Of a stretch of DNA of 36,624 nt, positions 16,939 through 25,267 are shown piece after piece (position 1 is the stretch's first letter; the number at the start of each line of letters is the position of its first letter). Position numbers and translations under genes: made by a program. Origin of the DNA: Saprospiraceae bacterium (GTDB taxonomy: Bacteria > Bacteroidota > Bacteroidia > Chitinophagales > Saprospiraceae); contig JAIYAV010000376.1 in NCBI GenBank assembly GCA_027488855.1, positions 1-36,624 on the forward strand. Direction: 5' to 3'. Under the pieces are notes generated by a model, which searched no databases, had not been told where the DNA came from, and saw only the letters and a program-made list of their open reading frames with translations.

Positions 16939-19900
16939 ATGAACAACTCAAGGTTTCATTTTTGGTCAAGCATCGTTTTGATTTTTACGAGTACATTTTT
17001 TTTCAGTGCCGTTGCACAAAGCAATTCCGATCCATGTCAAATTGTGAATGCTGCCGAGTTACCAGAGGTAAATTGGAAACCCAAATCCGATTGGATAAAT
17101 GTAAAAACAGATGTAACCCCTAAAGCCATTGGCGACGGCAAGGCCGATGATACCAAAGCAATCCAGGCTGCTTTAAATATTATTGGGTATGAGAGTGACA
17201 ATCCCAATAGAAAGAAAAAGGTAGCCTATTTACCTCCAGGCACTTACCGAATTACCCGTACCCTTCGCGTAACTCATGTACTTGGGGGGCAAATTGTAGG
17301 AAGCGGACGCAATACAAAAATCATTTGGGATGGTCCAGAGACAGCCGAATCCACACTTGTTCCGGCTACTGCCGATACCACCAAAATCCTGACCAAATTT
17401 ATGGAGACGCCAATCAACATTGGCGATGCGTATATTCAACGCTTGAGCGGATACATCAAGGCTCCAACCACGGGTACCTACTATTTCTTTGTTGCCGGCG
17501 ACAACCAGTCGGAAGTATGGCTCTCGACCAATGCTGATCCGGCCAATAAAAAAAGCATCTGCAAAGTGCCTGATTGGACTCAGCCGGGCGAATGGGCAAA
17601 GTACCCAACCCAAAAATCTGCGGCGATTCAGCTTACCGCTGGCCAGTACTATTACATCGAAGCTCAGCAAAAAGAAGGCACAGGAGGGGATCACCTGGCG
17701 GTAGGGTGGCAGCTTCCAAATGGCCTCGAACGGCCCATTCCGGCCAGTAGGGTTTTTACCACCGCAGGCGGTACAAGCAACGGAATCCTTCGGCAATTGT
17801 GGTTATACACCAGTTCGTTCACCATCCCGGTAGACAATATTGGATCCGCTATGCTCGTCAGCGATGGAGGGGTACAGGTAGGATATTACGGCATAGTTTG
17901 GGATGGCAACAACCGTGCTTCCATTGGGATTGATCATGCGGCCTTTTCCGATTTTGAAAATCAAATTGAGCACAAGTACGAAGGGTTTATCAACTTTAAA
18001 AAATACGGACTGCGTTTTTCAGCAGGTGAAGCGAATAGCGGATACGCTTCCTCGGAAACCCAGATTAGAAATTGTCTATTCACCAATTGCAAACAGGCAG
18101 GAGCATATACTGGTTGGAACAATTACATCAACATTCGTTACGAAGGCTGTGAGTTCCGCGACAATAACATCGGGTTGCAAGGCGGCCATGCTGCCCAATG
18201 GGAAGTCCAAAATTGCCATTTCGAACGCAGTGCCGTAGTTGACATCGAAATGCTTGACCCTACTGGGGAAATTGGATTCAGCGGCGGCAACGTAATTGGA
18301 TGCACTTCTTATGGTTCGGGGCAGTTTATGCGCGCCGGGCAGGAGGTGCCTGCTGATTGCTACATCTCCAACTGGACAAACCCCGAGGGCGCTGTGGTCA
18401 TTGGGGCTAATCGTTCAAGCGAACAGTACGGTTTTGTGGTACGGGATTTAAAATTTGAGAACCCACCGTCCAAAGCTCCACCGATTAAATTTGGCCCCTT
18501 TGTGGGGTGGATGAAGAACAAACCGGTCAGCGTAATTTATTCCAATTGCAGTTACGTAGGCAGTGATAGTTTGATGCGCTCCGATAAGGATTTTCCATTG
18601 GTCAAACGAGAAATCCCTTTGGCCAATGGCAAAATTGGGGGGTCCGTTGTGTCGGCAAAGCAGAGTTTTCTTCCCGCACAACTTCCCCCTGAAGGCAAAG
18701 TTTTTGACGCAGTAAAAATTTTTCCCGAAATCGGTAAGGGATTAGACGATACCAAACTGGTTCAAGCCATCATTGACTCTGCATCTGCTGCTGGAAACAA
18801 TGCGGTAGCGTATTTTGCGCCTACTACTCAAGGCATTAGCATCAGCAAAGCCATTCAGGTGAAAGGGAGCAATTTTTCCATTGTTGGGCAGGGTGTTCAT
18901 TCTACTTTCAAATGGCATTGGCAGTCGCCGGAAGACTTTGCTTATTTTATGGTCAAAGACCCCCAAAACATTACTTTCCATAACTTACAAATCAACCCCA
19001 ATCAGGGCTTTGAGGGAGCGCACATCCTGCAAACATCTACCGACGCTACCAAATCATTTGCCACTTACGATCGCATCTGGAGTTACAAGGGAAGCTTCTT
19101 TGGCTATACCAACGGCCCAGGGATAAAGTTATCCGAGCTCAATGAAAATTCATACGTGAGGATTTCCCGCTTCAATGGTGTTCAGGAATTTTCCAATTCC
19201 TCGCGGGCAAAGATCATTTCCAATTTTATGGATGGGGTGACCATTGTTCGGGGCGACAAGTACCCCAAAACGGGTTTTGCCGGAATGGCTTGGTCAAATG
19301 CCTCAACCACTGAGGTGCACGACGATCAAGACTTTGTGATTGGCGGGTTCTATTCCGAAGACGCCGTAAAATTTTCCTTTAATGGCAAAGCAGGCGGGGC
19401 GGGCAATGGCCGGATAACCAGTGCGGGCAATGGCGCTACCCGCATCAACAACTACTCCGGCAAGTTGAATTTTTTGTACGGTACCTGGATCACCGCCGAC
19501 GGCTGGAACAACCTGGAAAGCAACGGCACTCGCCCGGTTGATTTGTTGCTGTACGGGCATGGGTTCAGGGGGCAAAATGGCAATTGCATGAAGGGGATAA
19601 AAGCGGGCACCAATCTCAAAATAGAACGCATTAATTCTCAGCCAGATTTTTCCTCCTGTGATGTCAAATTCTCTGCGGCCATCGATCAACGCCTTTCCGA
19701 AGCACTGGACGATCTTCGCAAACTGGAAGCCTGGAACATGTGCCTCAATTATGGGGTTTGTAACCCTCTACTCAATTACAACTACTGCGCCATCCAATCA
19801 CCAACCCAGGTTAGTTCAATATCAGTCAGTCCAGTGAGCATAACCTTAGCGCCAGGTTCGAGTTGGAATCTTAAAGCCACCGTAAGTCCCAATACAGCTA

Positions 19901-20598
19901 AGGATCAGGCCGTAATCTGGCGCTCCGACAATCCTGCCATAGTTGTGGTAGATTCCAATGGTGTGATTACTGGGATTTCCTGCGGATCTACTACGGTTGA
20001 TGTCACTACCCGCGAGGGCCAAAAGACCGCAACGACCAATGTAACAATTGCGCAGCAGCCTACCAGTGTCAACCTGAATGCCAATGCAATGCGGATCAAC
20101 TTCAATAGCGCGGTACAATTGAGCGCATTGGTAAGTCCCAACAATGCCTGCAATAAATCCCTGGTCTGGAGCTCCAATAACCCCAATGTAGCCACCGTGA
20201 ATGCAACTGGATTGGTTAATATATTGGGCAATGGTCGTGCCAGAATTACTGCCACAGCCCAGGACGGGGGCAAAAAAGATACTTGTCTGATTATGGTCAA
20301 CCTGATGACGAGTACGAGCAATCCGCAATATGATCTGGAAGCAACTGACTTCGAAATATTCCCTAATCCTGCTGCTCAATCCGCACAAATCAACTTCAAA
20401 AGCTTTGCTGGAAAAAATGTCAAATTCTCGGTACTGGACATTTTGGGCAAAGAAGTACAGAAACTTGAGCAAAACAGTGCAAGCGGAACAACGCAAACCC
20501 TAAAACTTGACTTGACCCCACTCCCTAGCGCCATTTATCTGGTACGCATGCAGATAGAGGGCAGGGTTTTGACAAAGAAATTAATCGTAAATCATTAA
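16939..20598 (+). CDS. Secreted double beta-helix (pectate-lyase-3 type) protein with inserted PA14, two Big2 domains and T9SS tail
   Basis: 1219 residues. Signal peptide at about 1-26 (ending FFSAVAQ). A Pectate_lyase_3-type helix begins at about 48 with DWINVKTDVTPKAIGDGKAD then DTKAIQAALN and VAYLPPGTYRITRTLRV. It is interrupted at about 145-275 by a PA14-like carbohydrate-binding domain (GYIKAPTTGTYYFFVAGDNQ, EVWLSTNADPANKK, AVGWQLPNGLERPIPASRVF). The helix resumes at about 283 (GILRQLWLYTS) and runs to about 560. A second helix starts near 585 (VFDAVKIFPEIGKGLDDTKL) and runs to about 930. Two bacterial Ig-like group 2 repeats follow (about 952-1035 and 1036-1115, each with a W-x-S-x-N-P core), then a T9SS sorting domain from about 1135 (FEIFPNPAAQ) to the end. 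Probably a cell-surface or released polysaccharide-degrading or -binding protein; catalytic class unproved. Confidence 0.85.
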   Translation: MNNSRFHFWSSIVLIFTSTFFFSAVAQSNSDPCQIVNAAELPEVNWKPKSDWINVKTDVTPKAIGDGKADDTKAIQAALNIIGYESDNPNRKKKVAYLPPGTYRITRTLRVTHVLGGQIVGSGRNTKIIWDGPETAESTLVPATADTTKILTKFMETPINIGDAYIQRLSGYIKAPTTGTYYFFVAGDNQSEVWLSTNADPANKKSICKVPDWTQPGEWAKYPTQKSAAIQLTAGQYYYIEAQQKEGTGGDHLAVGWQLPNGLERPIPASRVFTTAGGTSNGILRQLWLYTSSFTIPVDNIGSAMLVSDGGVQVGYYGIVWDGNNRASIGIDHAAFSDFENQIEHKYEGFINFKKYGLRFSAGEANSGYASSETQIRNCLFTNCKQAGAYTGWNNYINIRYEGCEFRDNNIGLQGGHAAQWEVQNCHFERSAVVDIEMLDPTGEIGFSGGNVIGCTSYGSGQFMRAGQEVPADCYISNWTNPEGAVVIGANRSSEQYGFVVRDLKFENPPSKAPPIKFGPFVGWMKNKPVSVIYSNCSYVGSDSLMRSDKDFPLVKREIPLANGKIGGSVVSAKQSFLPAQLPPEGKVFDAVKIFPEIGKGLDDTKLVQAIIDSASAAGNNAVAYFAPTTQGISISKAIQVKGSNFSIVGQGVHSTFKWHWQSPEDFAYFMVKDPQNITFHNLQINPNQGFEGAHILQTSTDATKSFATYDRIWSYKGSFFGYTNGPGIKLSELNENSYVRISRFNGVQEFSNSSRAKIISNFMDGVTIVRGDKYPKTGFAGMAWSNASTTEVHDDQDFVIGGFYSEDAVKFSFNGKAGGAGNGRITSAGNGATRINNYSGKLNFLYGTWITADGWNNLESNGTRPVDLLLYGHGFRGQNGNCMKGIKAGTNLKIERINSQPDFSSCDVKFSAAIDQRLSEALDDLRKLEAWNMCLNYGVCNPLLNYNYCAIQSPTQVSSISVSPVSITLAPGSSWNLKATVSPNTAKDQAVIWRSDNPAIVVVDSNGVITGISCGSTTVDVTTREGQKTATTNVTIAQQPTSVNLNANAMRINFNSAVQLSALVSPNNACNKSLVWSSNNPNVATVNATGLVNILGNGRARITATAQDGGKKDTCLIMVNLMTSTSNPQYDLEATDFEIFPNPAAQSAQINFKSFAGKNVKFSVLDILGKEVQKLEQNSASGTTQTLKLDLTPLPSAIYLVRMQIEGRVLTKKLIVNH

Positions 20599-20609
20599 TC
20601 ACTTGAACC

Positions 20610-22076
20610 ATGTTACGACCTACACTTTACTTTTGTTTGATTTTTCTGTGCACGAACGCCAGCATTTTTGCTCAAGCAAATGCGGATACCAGTAAAATTG
20701 ATGCCCCAGCTACTGTGCCAAAGCCCAATTTCGCCATCCCAAAAAACATGTTGGAAATTGGCCTAAATGGTGGAATCGCTTATATCCTTGGCGATAAAAC
20801 CAATTTGACTACTTATGGTGGCGGCGTTCACATTCGCAAAGCGCTAGATTTTATTTTTTCAGGGAGATTGGATGGCCTGTACGCCAGCGCCTCCTCAAAA
20901 ATCAATGACCCCAACAATGTCACTGATTGCAACTTTTCCAGTACCTGGTATTCAGCAACTGCTTCATTGGTTGTTTCTCTGAATTCGTTTCGATTTGATC
21001 GCTCAGTGCGCAATTTCAACCTTTATTTGATGGGTGGTGGGGGTGCCAGTTCGTACAAAACATGCTATGAATGCAATGATGGTGCCAGCGATGAACTGTC
21101 AAAAATAACTCCACAAGTTGTAGTGGGTGCTGGTATGTCTTTTCGTTTGGGTAAAAAAATCAACATTGGCATTGAGGAGCAGTTTTTCATAGCCACCAGC
21201 AATCAGGGCGAGGGAGCTGATCGATTTGCCCTCAATGACAGTCATCAATTTCCCAATTACCTTAGTTTTAGCAATTTGGTACTCAACTACAATTTTGGAA
21301 ATCCCAAAAAACAAACGGAGCCACTTTATTGGATCAATCCTCTGGATGGGGTGATGAAAAAGATTGACAGCATGAAGCCCAATGATGCCGAGGTATTCAA
21401 AGACGAAGACGAAGATGGGGTAATTGATGCATTGGATCAGGATCCCAACACACCAGCTGGTGCCATGGTGGATACCAAAGGGCGAGCGTTGGATAGCGAC
21501 CGCGATGGTGTGCCCGACCATATCGATCGAGAGCCATTCTACACACCTGCTCCTGGTGAAAAGGTAGACGAAGCCGGGGTGGTAACCAACCCCGCAAATG
21601 CAGAAACGTTAAGTGCCAGTGGTAGAACTGGTGTTACTGAAAACCGGGTGCGCGAACTGATTGATCAGGCACTGCAAAACTACTTTGTCAACGATTCGCG
21701 AGCTACTTCGCTTGAATGGTTTTTGCCCATGATCCATTTTGGCAATGGCAGCACCACAGTTAAGTACTCAGATTATGGCAACTTGGCCAGCCTGGCTCGT
21801 ACCATGAAGGCGAATCCAACCATTCGACTTACAGTAATTGGCTATTCTGATGCGGTTGGAGCTGAAACCATAAACAATGTTGTTTCTTATGAGCGTGCTA
21901 AAAGCGTGATTGAACACCTGACCAATAATCATGGAATTCAGCGTGAAAGGTTGCTCCTGCAATGGAAAGGCTCACTGGATCAATTGGTTCCTACAAATAG
22001 TAGTTTTATGAATCGGCGCGTAGAATTTCGTCTGGCAGGCAAAGACGATGTCGAAATGGATACACCAAACAAGTAG
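20610..22076 (+). CDS. OmpA-family outer-membrane protein with thrombospondin type 3 repeats
   Basis: 488 residues, beginning 11 bases after the preceding gene. Signal peptide at about 1-22 (LYFCLIFLCTNASIFAQ). Residues about 45-235 look like a small outer-membrane beta-barrel (MLEIGLNGGIAYILGDKTNL, LVLNYNFGNPK). Calcium-binding type 3 repeats follow at about 262-312 (DEDEDGVIDALDQDPNT, DSDRDGVPDHIDREP). The C-terminal OmpA domain (about 370-480) contains RLTVIGYSDAVGAETINNVV and the peptidoglycan-contact pattern with FMNRRVEFRLAG. The family links the outer membrane to the cell wall. Its place as the last gene of a PUL is unusual; it may anchor the secreted enzymes or simply be co-transcribed. 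Confidence 0.88.
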   Translation: MLRPTLYFCLIFLCTNASIFAQANADTSKIDAPATVPKPNFAIPKNMLEIGLNGGIAYILGDKTNLTTYGGGVHIRKALDFIFSGRLDGLYASASSKINDPNNVTDCNFSSTWYSATASLVVSLNSFRFDRSVRNFNLYLMGGGGASSYKTCYECNDGASDELSKITPQVVVGAGMSFRLGKKINIGIEEQFFIATSNQGEGADRFALNDSHQFPNYLSFSNLVLNYNFGNPKKQTEPLYWINPLDGVMKKIDSMKPNDAEVFKDEDEDGVIDALDQDPNTPAGAMVDTKGRALDSDRDGVPDHIDREPFYTPAPGEKVDEAGVVTNPANAETLSASGRTGVTENRVRELIDQALQNYFVNDSRATSLEWFLPMIHFGNGSTTVKYSDYGNLASLARTMKANPTIRLTVIGYSDAVGAETINNVVSYERAKSVIEHLTNNHGIQRERLLLQWKGSLDQLVPTNSSFMNRRVEFRLAGKDDVEMDTPNK

Positions 22077-22077
22077 A

Positions 22078-22096
22078 TTTATCCTTCGCGGATAAA
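22078..22096 (+). terminator. Short hairpin directly after the OmpA gene
   Basis: TTTATCC (22078-22084) and GGATAAA (22090-22096) pair perfectly around the loop TTCGC. It lacks a T-run, so it may be an RNA-stabilising hairpin or part of a tandem terminator with the stronger structure at 22125. Confidence 0.4.
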
Positions 22097-22124
22097 GAAC
22101 GGCAATTGTGTAGGTGTAACGCGA

Positions 22125-22158
22125 GGGAGGAGTTGTGTGCTTCTCCCTTATTTAATTT
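22125..22158 (+). terminator. Intrinsic terminator of the first PUL
   Basis: GGGAGGAG (22125-22132) pairs with CTTCTCCC (22140-22147), one G-T wobble, loop TTGTGTG, followed by TTATTTAATTT. It lies between the convergent OmpA and histidine-kinase genes and faces the + strand. Confidence 0.7.
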
Positions 22159-22164
22159 CCGTTC

Positions 22165-24171
22165 CTACGTACGTGGCAAACTAAACCTAAAGATAGCGCC
22201 ACCTTCTGGATTGGGCTCGGCCCAGATTCGGCCTCCATGCCGCTCAATGATGCGTTTGACGATAGCCAATCCAATGCCACTGCCTGGGAAAGATGCTCTA
22301 TCGTGTACCGTTTTAAACAGTTCAAAAATCCGCTCTACTGAGCCAGGTGGAAAGCCCACGCCATTGTCTTTGATACAATACTCTCGTTCGTTGTCCTTTT
22401 CTGTAGCGCTTACCTCAATAACAATAGGATTTTTGGTACTCGAAAATTTTACCGCATTTTGCAATAGATTGACAAATACATGCCGGAGCATTAAAGGGTC
22501 ACCCGACTGATCCACTAGCTGATGTAGTTTAAAGACAATGTTTTTGTCAGGATTGGCATCACGAAGCGTTTGAGCAAGATAATTCACAATGCGCAGGGTT
22601 TCGAATACCCCAGTCTGGATGGGCATTTGATCTTGCTCTGCATACTTGAGCAATCCATCGATCATCAAACGAGTATCTTGATTCAATTCCTCGATCTTTT
22701 GCAAGTAAAGACTGCTTTCTTGATCCACCTTATCGGCAAATTTGGAGCTGAATTGCTGGAGCAGCATCTGCATGTTTTCAACGGGCGATTTCAAGTCGTG
22801 ACCAATGGTATGATTGAAAGCCCGCAGTTCTTCATTCTTTTTGCGGGCTTCTTCCCGCAAAACTAAGGTAGCTTTCTCTGTACGCAGCGTACGGTTGCGG
22901 TAAAACAAGAAGATAATGACTCCAATCGCAGCAAACAGGATCATCCCAATTAAATTGCGATTGGCCATGGCTTGGGTATATTGGTTCTTTAAAGCTTGCT
23001 GGCGCAGTTGACTCTTGTATTCTCGTTCCTGAAATTGTAACGCAAACTTTTGGTTTAAACCTTGCAAACCAAAATACAGAGAGTCGGCAATTACTTGGTA
23101 TTGCATGGCATAAAGGTAGGCCTCTTTGTATTTGCCATTTTTTGCATACAGGTTGGGCAACTGTTTGGTTATTTCATTGAGGTTGCTTTTGTCATTGATG
23201 GACAAAGCCAGTTCTCTGGACAATAGGGCATTTTTCAATGCCGCCGAGTATTGTTTCAGCTTGACCTGAGTCGTTGCAATGGTTTGAAGGCATATATTTT
23301 CTCCAAATCTATCCCCTGATTTTCTGAACATTGTTAGTACGTCATTGAGCTTAACCATAGCTCTTTGAGCGTACCCTTCTTCTCTTTCTACCGTAGCAAA
23401 GCCCATAATGGCATAGGGCAGGGAATAGTTACACTTGTTGTTTTTCTCATTGATTACTTCACTAAAATAAGCCTTGGCTTTTTTAAAATCTTTAAAATGT
23501 TGTGCTGTGCTTCCCAATGAAATAAAGATACTACAAACTTCGGGCGCGTTTTGGGAACGTTGGTACCATTTTAATGCTTTGAGGTAATTCGATCTTGCCG
23601 AATGGTAATTGTTCCCCAGCTGCTCCAGTCTACCTAATAAGTAATAACTGAATCCTATTTGATTGGACTGCTTTAAACTTTTGGCGATTTCCAAATATCG
23701 AAGTGCAGCTTTTTTGGCCTTTGTTAATTCATTCAGTCGGATGTAGAGGTCAAACAAATTGGCATAAACGCCAATGTACCCTAGATTTTTTTCTCGGTTA
23801 AAATCAGCCGCTTCAAGTAGCCACTTTTCAGCTTCTACAAAGTTCCCGATTTCCCGATGGTCCATTCCCAGGCTACTGGCCAGGTTATACCAGGTTTGAG
23901 GGGGGATTTGGTTTTTGACATTGGGCAAACTGGCGGTCTTTTCAAAGTAAGCTACAGCCTCTTTAAGCAGACTGTTTGCTTCATAGATGTTGCCAATCTG
24001 GAATAAAATCCTAGCCTTTGCAGGAACAGACATCATGACACTCCTCATTTTTAGGGAGTCTTGAAGCAATTGTATAGGCTTGAGAAAGTCTGGTGCATCC
24101 AGCGTTTGCGCCATTATGGAAGCAATGCAGGTACAACTCAGCAATAGAACAATGATCATTCTCCTTTCCAT
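22165..24171 (-). CDS. Sensor histidine kinase with TPR sensor region
   Basis: 668 residues. An N-terminal signal/anchor (MIIVLLLSCTCIASIMAQ) is followed by a long helical TPR region (about 40-390; e.g. YYLLGRLEQLGNNYHSARSN, FISLGSTAQHFKDFKKAKAY), then a transmembrane segment at about 400-422 (LIGMILFAAIGVIIFLFY). The kinase core has the H-box HTIGHDLKSPVENM with the probable phosphorylated His458, the N-box FVNLLQNAVKFSS, and ATP-lid motifs DNGVGFPPGS and GSGIGLAIVKRIIERHGGRI. This TPR-TM-kinase plan is common in Bacteroidota. The first ATG (24171) overlaps the response-regulator gene by 16 bases; the fifth codon is also ATG (24159) and forms an ATGA overlap with the regulator stop. The two are surely a cognate pair. 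Signal unknown. Confidence 0.93.
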   Translation of the reverse strand: MERRMIIVLLLSCTCIASIMAQTLDAPDFLKPIQLLQDSLKMRSVMMSVPAKARILFQIGNIYEANSLLKEAVAYFEKTASLPNVKNQIPPQTWYNLASSLGMDHREIGNFVEAEKWLLEAADFNREKNLGYIGVYANLFDLYIRLNELTKAKKAALRYLEIAKSLKQSNQIGFSYYLLGRLEQLGNNYHSARSNYLKALKWYQRSQNAPEVCSIFISLGSTAQHFKDFKKAKAYFSEVINEKNNKCNYSLPYAIMGFATVEREEGYAQRAMVKLNDVLTMFRKSGDRFGENICLQTIATTQVKLKQYSAALKNALLSRELALSINDKSNLNEITKQLPNLYAKNGKYKEAYLYAMQYQVIADSLYFGLQGLNQKFALQFQEREYKSQLRQQALKNQYTQAMANRNLIGMILFAAIGVIIFLFYRNRTLRTEKATLVLREEARKKNEELRAFNHTIGHDLKSPVENMQMLLQQFSSKFADKVDQESSLYLQKIEELNQDTRLMIDGLLKYAEQDQMPIQTGVFETLRIVNYLAQTLRDANPDKNIVFKLHQLVDQSGDPLMLRHVFVNLLQNAVKFSSTKNPIVIEVSATEKDNEREYCIKDNGVGFPPGSVERIFELFKTVHDRASFPGSGIGLAIVKRIIERHGGRIWAEPNPEGGAIFRFSLPRT

Positions 24172-24782
24172 ACTCTTACTGCGTCATCGCGGTTATTGAC
24201 ATTGAGCTTGCTATAAATGTTTTTGACATGAAACCGAACCCCGTTGTGGGTAATGCCCACAATATTGGCCGTTTCTTCATACGTGTTTCCATCTGAAAGC
24301 AGGCGCAAAACCTGAGTTTCTTTGGAAGATAGAATCGCTATTTTGTGCTCGCTGCGGTCTGGTGGGTTGAAATACTGCACCAGGTGCCTGGCCATTACAG
24401 GTGATATCAGCGCACCCCCATCCAGGATGATTTTGATGTGTTCCATCAACTGGTGAGGAGAGAAGTTTTTCAATAAGTAACCCCGTGCTCCTCGGTTGAG
24501 TGACTTTAGTAGCAGATCAGGACTCTCCAAACGGGTCAGCATGATGATTTCGGTGCTTGGGAGTCGAGCGGTAATAAAGGGCAAAATATCGATACCAGAT
24601 TCGCCTGGAAGGTCAATGTCAATAAAAACAATATTTATTCGGATGCGGGCAGGCAAGTTCTCCCGAAAATATTCGGCGCTGGATGAGCTGAATACACACT
24701 GCCAATTCGGCTGAAACAAAATGACTTTTTCCAACTCTGCACGGTAGACAGGGTCATCTTCGATTAGCGCAATGTTTATCAT
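24156..24782 (-). CDS. NarL/FixJ-family response regulator (REC plus LuxR-type HTH)
   Basis: 208 residues. The receiver domain shows the acidic pair EDD at 8-10, the likely phosphorylated Asp55 in FIDIDLPGESG, the conserved Thr in IIMLTRLE, and the Lys in GYLLKNFSP. The C-terminal LuxR-type helix-turn-helix runs from about 147 (LSSKETQVLRLLSDGNTYEE) through GITHNGVRFHVKNIYSKL. It is translated ahead of, and overlaps, the kinase gene, so the pair is translationally coupled. The intergenic region beyond its start contains three copies of a dyad, CTACAT-N4-ATGTAG, of a size suitable for a dimer of this family. One copy overlaps the likely promoter of this gene, suggesting self-regulation. Confidence 0.95.
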   Translation of the reverse strand: MINIALIEDDPVYRAELEKVILFQPNWQCVFSSSSAEYFRENLPARIRINIVFIDIDLPGESGIDILPFITARLPSTEIIMLTRLESPDLLLKSLNRGARGYLLKNFSPHQLMEHIKIILDGGALISPVMARHLVQYFNPPDRSEHKIAILSSKETQVLRLLSDGNTYEETANIVGITHNGVRFHVKNIYSKLNVNNRDDAVRVWKGE

Positions 24783-24868
24783 TTGTGTGTGTTTGGGTAT
24801 ATGGTAAAGTTACAGAAAATTCGGTGGCACAGCACTGGATACATGAACGAAAAATAAAATAAAATTAG

Positions 24869-24900
24869 CAAAACTACATCATGATGTAGTTTATTTTCAA
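24869..24900 (-). promoter_or_regulatory. Candidate promoter of the response regulator/kinase operon
   Basis: Read on the - strand: TTG at 24900-24898, a 21-base spacer and TAGTTTTG at 24876-24869, a full match to TAnnTTTG. The first dyad (24874-24889) overlaps the -7 element and spacer, a position suited to repression. A start near 24862 would give a leader of about 80 bases. Confidence 0.35.
24871..24892. promoter_or_regulatory. Dyad 1, perfect 22-bp palindrome with CTACAT-N4-ATGTAG core
   Basis: The core CTACATCATGATGTAG lies at 24874-24889 and the perfect symmetry extends three bases further on each side. With no loop at all it cannot be a normal RNA hairpin, so a DNA operator for a dimeric protein is the better reading. 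It lies about 100 bases before the response-regulator start. Confidence 0.65.
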
Positions 24901-24936
24901 GCAAGGTGCCTAAACGAAGTACAATAATAAGCTTTG

Positions 24937-24960
24937 AGACCTACATGACCATGTAGGTCT
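24937..24960. promoter_or_regulatory. Dyad 2, CTACAT-N4-ATGTAG with 11-base arms
   Basis: Arms AGACCTACATG and CATGTAGGTCT flank two central bases; the shared core CTACATGACCATGTAG is at 24941-24956. Its centre is 57.5 bases before the last G of a -7-like element (TAAAATTTG, 24998-25006), equal to the spacing at dyad 3. Confidence 0.65.
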
Positions 24961-24997
24961 TTATTCCTACGGAAAACGTTTTTAGGCCTAAAAAAGT

Positions 24998-25006
24998 TAA
25001 AATTTG
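24998..25006 (+). promoter_or_regulatory. Candidate -7 element of small RNA 1
   Basis: TAAAATTTG, the same nonamer as before the ECF sigma gene. No TTTG is present at the -33 position, as would be expected for a promoter that depends on an activator bound at dyad 2. Confidence 0.35.
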
Positions 25007-25011
25007 CATCA

Positions 25012-25243
25012 ACCTTTTCAAAGGAAAACTCGGTCATCGGCAGTATAATCAATTCGGTCTATGGTTGGCTATCTACATACATTTTGGTAATCGACTTTTC
25101 CTTTCTGAATGCATTGTTTTTGATTTTTTTGTTTATCCGTTAAATCGGCACAGTGTTTTTTAAGTTTAATTTGTTGTTTTTTAACATTTCTATTGGGAGT
25201 TACAGGAATGGGGAGAAAGAATAACGCTCCCCTTTCTTTTTTT
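25012..25243 (+). ncRNA. Candidate small RNA 1 (about 230 nt), predicted
   Basis: Bounded by a -7-like element at 24998-25006 (estimated start near 25012) and an intrinsic terminator at 25210-25243. No plausible protein frame: the longest are a few codons. Near the 5' end CCTTT/AAAGG can form a small stem. Existence is inferred only from the promoter/terminator pair and the dyad placed upstream. Exact 5' end unknown. Confidence 0.35.
25210..25243 (+). terminator. Intrinsic terminator of candidate small RNA 1
   Basis: GGGGAG (25210-25215) pairs with CTCCCC (25227-25232), loop of 11 bases, followed by TTTCTTTTTTT. No protein gene lies upstream on this strand within the intergenic region. Confidence 0.75.
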
Positions 25244-25267
25244 AGAGCCGAAGAATTGAATTACTGA

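Noticed and set aside
24937-24960. Dyad 2 as an intrinsic terminator
   Set aside because: Two-base loop and only a short T stretch; the shared 16-base plan with the loop-free dyad 1 fits a protein-binding site better.
25208-25267. 19-codon frame MGRKNNAPLSFFRAEELNY at the end of candidate RNA 1, with a similar 21-codon frame at 25516-25581 in RNA 2
   Set aside because: Both run through terminator hairpins; the likeness (GRKNNAPLSFF and RENKKSPSFF) is explained by similar stem and T-run sequence. Would deserve a look only if conserved in relatives.
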